Source: a virus. From it: 40,038 bases of DNA. The stretch is taken from positions 1 through 40,038 of IMG/VR virus record IMGVR_UViG_3300008111_000043; one strand, given 5' to 3'. Position numbers and translations under genes: made by a program. The notes beneath the pieces are model-generated. The model saw only the letters and a program-made list of their open reading frames with translations, was not told the origin of the DNA and ran no database searches. This document shows, piece after piece, positions 26,366 to 35,300 of this stretch (the stretch's first letter is position 1; each line of letters starts with the position of its first letter).

Positions 26366-29300
26366 TTAACTCATATTTTTTCCTACCACAAATCCATAAT
26401 ATGTTGTACCTCCATTAAATGTAAAGAATGTTAATACATCAGTTCCGGCTGAAGTTAATACAGGTGAAAGTCCTCCAACCCAATCAATACTCACAGGCCA
26501 TGTAATAGAATATGCACCCGCATTAACCATAGTAAATGTAAATCCAAATCCATTAGGTGATGATGGTGGATTACTGAAAGTAATTGTTGCACTTCCATTG
26601 AATTGTCTTCTGAAATTATTTGCAGTTGCAAGGTCCAATGTTACGCTTCCACCAGTTCCTTGGTCTGAATATGTTTCTCTAAACGTTGTACCTATTACAT
26701 AAGTACCAGCAGAAACAAACGTAGTTGCTGCTACTGATGTTGTTGTTGTTACATTACCAGTTACGCTTAATGTACTTCCATCAAATGTAATATTACTTTC
26801 AACTACACCCCCAGCTGGCACATTTTGCCAAGTAATTACGCCATTTTCAGTAGTACCAGATACATTCATAAATCCAGATGAACCGGATGTACCATCTGTG
26901 CCACTTATTCCATTTGAGCCAGTTGTGCCACTCGTACCGTTTGAACCAGTAAGTCCCGATGAACCGTTTGAACCAGATGTACCACTACTTCCAAAGAAAG
27001 TACCATCAAATCCAGATGTACCCGCAGAACCGTTAGTACCCAATCCACTTGTACCAGATGTACCTGCTCCCGATGTTCCACTAGAACCATTTGTACCAGA
27101 TGTACCAGATGAACCAAATAATGTTCCGTCTTGTCCAGATGTACCAGATGAACCATTAGTACCTAATCCTGATGTACCGGAACTACCTGCTCCAGATGTA
27201 CCAGAACTACCTGCAGTACCCGAACTACCAAAGAATGTACCATCAAATCCGGATGTACCCGCAGTACCGTTTGTACCAGTTATGCCACTCGTACCAGATG
27301 AACCAGCACCCGATGTACCAGAACTACCTGCAGTACCCGAACTACCAAAGAATGTACCATTCAATCCGGATGAACCAGATGTGCCATTCGTGCCACTCAT
27401 TCCGCTTGAACCAGAAGTACCCGTTGTGCCACTACTTCCAGAAGTTCCAGAAGAACCAAAGAATGTACCATTTAATCCAGAAGAACCAGATGAACCCGAA
27501 CTACCCGATGTGCCATTCGTTCCAGTTGAGCCCGAACTACCCGAACTACCTGCGGTTCCAGATGAACCAAAGAACGTACCATTTAATCCAGATGAACCGG
27601 AAGTACCCGTTGTACCACTACTTCCAGAGCTGCCATCAGTTCCCGTTGTGCCACTCGTACCAGATGTACCTACTGCAGAAGTTCCAGATGTACCATCAGT
27701 ACCTAATCCAGATGTACCCGCGGTACCAGTACTACCAGATGTGCCACTCGTACCAGAGCTTCCAGAAGTTCCAGATGTACCATGTGAACCAAAGAATGTT
27801 CCATCAAATCCACTTGTACCAGCGGAACCAGTTGAACCAGAAGTGCCTGCCGAACCAGAAGAACCAGTTGAACCAGATGTACCGGTTGTACCAGATGAAC
27901 CAAAGAATGTACCATCTTGTCCCGATGTACCACCACTTCCGGATGTGCCACTACTTCCTGATGTGCCAGATGAACCTGCCGAGCCGGCTGAACCAGTTGA
28001 ACCAGAAGTTCCCGAACTACCAGATGAACCAGATGTACCAGATGTTCCTTCTGCAGATGTACCCGAACTGCCCGCAGTGCCGGATGAACCTGCACTACCA
28101 GTTGACCCTGCAGTACCGGTTGAACCATCGGTACCAGAGCTTCCTGATGTGCCAGAAGTACCAAAGAATGTACCATTTAATCCAGATGAACCCGAACTTC
28201 CGCTACTTCCAGATGTACCAGATGTACCAGATGTGCCATTTGAACCCGATGTACCCGATGAGCCGAAGAATGTTCCATTTAATCCTGAAGAACCAGTACT
28301 TCCAGATGTGCCACTGCTTCCAGATGAGCCAGATGAACCAGCACTTCCAGAACTTCCAGATGAACCACTACTTCCTTGCGTACCAGAACTTCCTGATGTA
28401 CCTTCTGAACCAGTTGTACCCGAACTTCCCGATGTGCCACTCGAACCTGCAGTACCAGTTGAGCCATCAGTTCCAGATGTGCCATCTTGTCCCGATGTGC
28501 CATCTTGTCCCGATGTACCAGAACTTCCACTGCTTCCAGAGCTACCAGATGAACCACTACTTCCTGAACTTCCTGATGTACCATCTTGTCCGGAACTTCC
28601 ACTACTTCCAGAACTTCCAGATGTACCTTCTGAACCAGTTGTGCCTGATGTGCCAGAGCTTCCCGATGTACCTGCAGAACCAGTCGAGCCATCAGTTCCA
28701 GATGTACCAGAACTTCCACTACTTCCTGAACTTCCCGATGAACCAGATGAACCTGTTGTACCACTACTGCCAGATGAACCACTCGTGCCGCTACTTCCTG
28801 AACTTCCAGATGAACCCGAACTACCTGATGTACCATCAGAACCAGTTGTACCAGATGAACCACTACTTCCCGAACTTCCCGATGAACCAGATGAACCAGA
28901 ACTTCCACTACTTCCAGATGAACCAGAAGTACCCGCTGACCCGGTTGTGCCACTAGTTCCAGAAGTTCCTGATGTACCAGAACTTCCTGATGTACCATCT
29001 TCTCCAGATGTACCAGATGAACCAGAACTTCCAGATGAACCATCTATACCAGAAGTACCATCGGAACCAGTTGAACCGGATGTGCCACTACTACCAGAAC
29101 TACCCGAAGTACCTGCAGAACCACCTGTGCCTCCGGTTCCAGAACTTCCACTTGTACCAGATGAACCACCACTACCAGTTGAACCAGATGTGCCACTAGT
29201 GCCACTCGTACCAGATGAACCTGCAGAGCCACCACTACCCGCACTACCAGATGTACCGGATGTGCCTCCACTTCCAGAAGAACCAGATGAACCGGAACTT

Positions 29301-32300
29301 CCTGATGTGCCACTCGTGCCAGATGTGCCACTCGTACCAGATGAACCTCCAGTTCCAGTTGAACCAGATGTGCCACTCGTACCAGATGTACCACCACTTC
29401 CAGATGAACCAGAAGAACCCGAGCTTCCAGATGAACCACTCGTGCCAGAACTTCCAGATGTTCCAGATGTACCAGAACTTCCTGATGTGCCGCTACTTCC
29501 AGATGTGCCATCTGACCCGGTTGTTCCAGATGTTCCAGATGTGCCTGCGGTTCCAGAAGTTCCTGATGAACCACTACTTCCAGATGTGCCTCCACTTCCA
29601 GATGTGCCACTACTACCAGATGAACCAGATGAACCAGTGGTTCCAGAACTTCCTGATGTGCCACTACTTCCTGATGTACCAGATGAACCAGAGCTTCCTG
29701 ATGTACCAGATGTTCCTGCTGACCCGGTTGTTCCCGAACTTCCTGATGTGCCACTGCTTCCAGATGAACCACTACTTCCTGAACTTCCAGATGAACCAGC
29801 AGTTCCACTACTTCCAGAACTTCCAGATGAACCAGATGAACCAGAACTTCCAGCAGTTCCCGATGTACCAGAACTTCCTGATGTGCCATCTTCTCCGGAT
29901 GTACCACTACTTCCTGCAGTGCCACTGCTTCCAGATGAACCAGATGAACCAGATGTACCAGATGTACCTCCAGAGCCTTCGGTACCAGATGTACCAGAAG
30001 AACCTACAGCCGCTGCTACGTTTCTTCTTTCTAATCTTTTTGTTACACTATTCCAAATTACAACTTCTTCAGATGAACCAGTTGGTAAATTATTTATTTG
30101 TATTGCACCATTTCCAATTATACTACCACTTACACCTATACTTCCACTAATAGTAAGTGATGCATTTATAGTTTGGTCTTTATTAATTTGTAAGAACGAT
30201 GCGGTATCAGTATTTGCCGCATTTAATGCAAATAGAGCAACACTCGCAGTATATGCAAATGAAGCCGTACCTACTAACATAGATGCGGTTTGTGAGTTCA
30301 ATACAAAATTAGATGTATCAACATTTGCCGCATTCGCTGCATAAAGTGCGTAAGACGAAGATATTGCAAATGATGAACTCAATACAGTCATTGAAGATGT
30401 TTGGTCATTTCTTACATATTCAACCAAATTCAATCCACTCAAATTCTCAACATAAGATGCAGTTAGTGCGTATGATGCAGAAACCGCTCTACCAACACTC
30501 ATTGATGCGGTTTGATTATTTCTTATATATTGTGCAGTATCTCCTAAAGATGCCGATAATTGAGATAATGATGCAGAATCAAATCCAGCTACATTATCTG
30601 CAAAAGATGCTTTAAATGCATATGATGCAGATAATACGGTACCGAATACTCTATCACCTTGAATTGTACCTTGTATTAAAGAACCACCACTACCGATTAC
30701 AACATGTCCGGAAGTTAATCCAGCAAATATAATTTGAATTGTATCTTCATCAATTGATTTAATAGTACCAGGTAAAATTTGGTCTTCGGAACCAGTTGCG
30801 TAAACTTGAACAACTGGATATCTGATTCCCAAATTGTGAACGATTGTTAAATCACTTATATTATTAAACGATACCGTTTCAGTTAATGAAGTTTCTGGTT
30901 GTGGAATATAATATCCTTGCGTTTCGTTGTATCTTAAAATATCGTAGTCCGCAGATGCAGTTGGTCCAACTCCTTGGAATGTATATGTTCCTCTAAATGA
31001 ACCAGTAAATAATTGTGCAGATATGGTATTAGATGCACTTATATTATGTGCAACTTTTAAATCATTGCCCACATATACATTACCCCAAATACTAGCTGAT
31101 GTATTAACAACAAATCCATTATCCGGTGAAATTGATGCAGTAAACGAACCACTCTTTAATATTGGAGTTTGAAACGCTAAGTTAGCGATATTAATGTTTG
31201 TTAAACCACTTCCATCTCCAACGAATGCCGAACCACTTTGTAGAACAACATTACCACCACTTATAAATAAACCACCACTTATTTCTGCCGAACCAGAGAA
31301 GATTCTTACTCTAGTATTAATTTCTAAACCTTTATTTGGAGAAATAACAGCTTCTACGGAACCAGATATAATTCTATCTAACTTAAGGTCTTGCAATGCA
31401 TTTGCAGGGATATTAAATAGTCCACCACCATCACCTATGTAAAGTGCCGCTGTTATTGGTACGTTTACATTTAGTTCATCAGGACTTATAATTGCTCTAG
31501 CAGAACCGGATTGAATTCTATCTAATTGAAGATTTTGAAGTGCTGATGCAGGAATGTTAAATAATCCACCACCATCTCCTTGATATAAAGATGCTGATAA
31601 TGCACCACTAATAGCTACCGAACCGGTAAATTGAGAACCAAATGAACCAGATGGAGCTTTAGTAATTACTTCAAATATTCTACCACTTTGTACCGATGCA
31701 GTTGCACTACCACTAGCAATCAATGGTGCCGCCGCCGCTTGTACATTGGTAAGGAATCTACCATCACCAAAGTAGAAATCCGCAGTTACATCATCTTTTA
31801 CTATTAATGAACCGCTAATCTCAACAGAGCCAGTAAATTCAGAACCAATTTGTGAACCAGTTTTTGCAGTAATTACAACAAAACGTTCACCATCCGCTAC
31901 CGATGCAGTTGCACTACCACTTCCAATGAATGGTGCCGCTGCGGCTACTACATTTGTGATATATCTACCATCACCATAGAAGAAGTCTGCGTATATATCA
32001 TCGGTTGCTCTTATACTACCACTAACTTCTATTGAACCGGTAAATTCAGAACCAATTTCCGAACCAGTTTTAGCAGTTGTTACTACTAATCTATCACCAC
32101 TTGCTACCGATGCAGTTGCCGAACCACTTGCTATCAACGGAGATGCCGCTGCTTGTACGTTTGTAATCTGCGAACCATCTCCTATTAAGAAAAATGCTCT
32201 TAATGAACCACTAACATCAACACTTCCTGTAAATTGAGAACCCACTTGCGATTCAGTAAATGGTGTTACAACTCTAAATCCAAAATCAGGTGAAACTGAT

Positions 32301-35300
32301 GCTGTTACTGAACCAGATACAATAAACGAAGATAATAATGCATCTTCAGTAATTGCCGATTTTGGTATGTTTCTTAAATATGTACCTTCCGCGTAAATAA
32401 ATGAACCGGATTCTACAAACAATCCACCACTAATATCATTAACAAATAAACTTCCACTAATTGAAACCGAACCGGTAAATTGTGAAGCAATTTGTGTTGT
32501 AAACACACTTTCAGATACAGATGATGTAAATGGAGTTTGTACTTTAAATCCAAAATCAGGAGATACCGATGCGGTTACAGAACCCGATTTAATTTCAGTA
32601 GAAACTAATGCATCTTCCGTAAGTGCAGATTTTGGTATGTTTCTTAAATAAGTACCTTCTGAATATATGAAAGATGATGAATCTATATAAATACTTCCGC
32701 TAAATCCAGAACCACTTTGGAATGATTCTACAATAAATCCTCTATCTGGAGAAACCGATGCTGTTACACTTGCACTTGCAATTCTAAACGCATCACCAGT
32801 TAAGTTTGAGAAAGGAATATCAAACAATCCCTTACCACTACCACTAAACATAGATGCGGTTATATTACCTTCTACTTTAGTTTCACCAATAAATTTAATT
32901 TCTGCCGGTATTTCCGTGTAGTCAATTAAATTTATTTGACCAGCCATACTACTATGTAACTGGCAATTATAGTAAAGAACATTAGGAGAACCAGATGGTG
33001 GAGTCCAAAGTATTGTTCCATTATCTTCTCCGTTGTTTGTTATACTTCCACTATATTCCCATATAGTTCCGGTAGAATTAACGTATTTAATCCAAAATGG
33101 ATGTCCAGATGCATTTACATTAAATGTATATTGTAATCCTCTTTGTAATGTTATTGTTTGGTTTGAACCAGATATAGAAGCATTACTTATTATATATGCA
33201 TTTGAACCATCGTTTGTTACATTAACAATTGTATCAATTAAATAATCAGGTGTAGGTCTTCCAGATGATGATACTATAAAACTTCCATCAAATCTAGAAT
33301 GAACATTTACTTCAAATCCTTCAGTTGGTGATACCGATGCGGTTGCTGAACCACTAAATATTTTTGTTGAATCAATTGCTAAATTAGCTAATGTTATGTT
33401 TGATAGATATCTACCATCTCCAACAAAGAAAGAACCAGACGATACCGTTGCATCACCTTGTACATTAATATCTCCCAATACATTTCCGCTACCACTAATC
33501 GTTAAGTCATTTGTTGCAAACAAACTTCCACTAATTCTTATACTACCAGTAATTTGAGAACCACTTTCCAGAGATTCTACTCTAAATCCAAATCTAGGTG
33601 ATACCGAAGCTGTTATAGAACCTGATGCTATGTATGTTGATTCTAATGCGTCCGGTGTTAAAGCGGTTCTTGGAATATTAAACAATCCTTCACCAGAACC
33701 AGAATAGAAAGAACCAGATGCTAAAAATATACTACCACTAACTCTCAAACTTCCGGTAAATTGTGAACCACTTCTTAATGATTCTACAACAAATCCTTTA
33801 TCAGGAAAAACCGATGCCGTTACACTACCAGTTGCAATTCTAGTTAATTCTTGTGATAATGCCGAAAAAGGTATGTCTGTCAACCCAGCACCACTACCAC
33901 TAAATACTGATGCAGAAACTCCAGATTCAAATCTAGAAACTCCTTTAGATAATAAAGAACTACTAATAATTGCAGAACCCGTTACTACTAAATTTGCTTT
34001 TATATCAGTAGAACCGGTTACAACTAAAAATCCATTAATTGTAGTTGGTACATTAACTAATAATCCCTTGTTAGGTGAAATAGAAGCAGTTGCCGAACCA
34101 GATGATATTAATGATATATCTAAATCGGATATCGCAGAACGTGGAATTTCAAATAATCCTTTACCACTTCCAGAATAAAAAGAACCAGATGCTAAAAATA
34201 TGCTTCCACTTACATTTAAACTTCCTGTAAATTGTGAACCACTATCATACGAAACAACTCTAAATCCAAATTGAGGTGATACGGATGCAGTTACACTACC
34301 ACTTACGATTCTATCAATTAAAAACGCATCTTCAGTTAAAGCGGTTCTTGGAATATCAAATAATCCTCTACCACTTCCAGAATAGAAAGAACCAGATGCT
34401 AAAAATATACTACCACTAATTCTTAAACTTCCACTAAATTGAGAACCACTTGCTTGAGATTTTACAACAAATCCATCAATAGATGAAACCGATGCCGTTA
34501 CTGGTCCATCTAAAATTCTATTTGGTTGAGGTAACGGAAGATTTACTAATCTACTACCATCCCCTTGAAATGAACCACTAAAATCACTTCCAATAAAGTT
34601 AATTGCAGTTACGGAACCAGTTACATTAATACTACCAGTGAATTGTGAACCACTATTTTGTGATTGTACAACAAATCCTCTATCTGGACTTACCGATGCA
34701 GTAATGGAACCAGATGCCAATCTTGTTGCAGATGGTAAATTAAATAAATTAGAACCATCTCCATCAAAAGTTCCTCTAAATGAACCACTAAATGATGCAC
34801 TTATTTCTCTAGCTTCTATTCTATCTTTTACAAATAAACTACCCGTTACAGTAGTATCTCCAATAAATTTAATTTCCGCAGGTCTTACTATTTTATCAAC
34901 AATATTAATTCTACCACCCATTGCGGAATGTAATTGGCAGTTATAGTAAAGAGTATCAGGAGCACCGGCCGATGGAATGAATGTTATAACACCCACATCA
35001 TCTCCATTATTAGTTACACCGGTATTATATGCGTTTGTAGTACCAGATGATTGTACGGTTTTGATATAGAATGGATGTCCCGCCGCATTTAAGTTGAATG
35101 TATATAGAACTCCTCTAGCTAATGTTAATGTTGGATTAGAACCCGTTACCGCATTACTAAAAATATATGCGGTAGTTCCATCATTCCTTACATCAAAAAC
35201 AGTATCTAATGATGCAGTAGGTATTTCAAATACAGAAGAAGATACCACCATACTTCCACTAAATTGTGAAAATATATTTACAGTAAATCCTTTATTTGGC

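Noticed and set aside
26898-30344. A plus-strand open frame of 1,148 residues made of VPELPDVPLLP-type repeats
   Set aside because: It is the antisense of the Gly-X-Y stalk. The codons for Gly, Ser and Thr give no stops on the other strand, and the peptide is a mere mirror of the repeat. It has no start context and neighbours are all on the minus strand.
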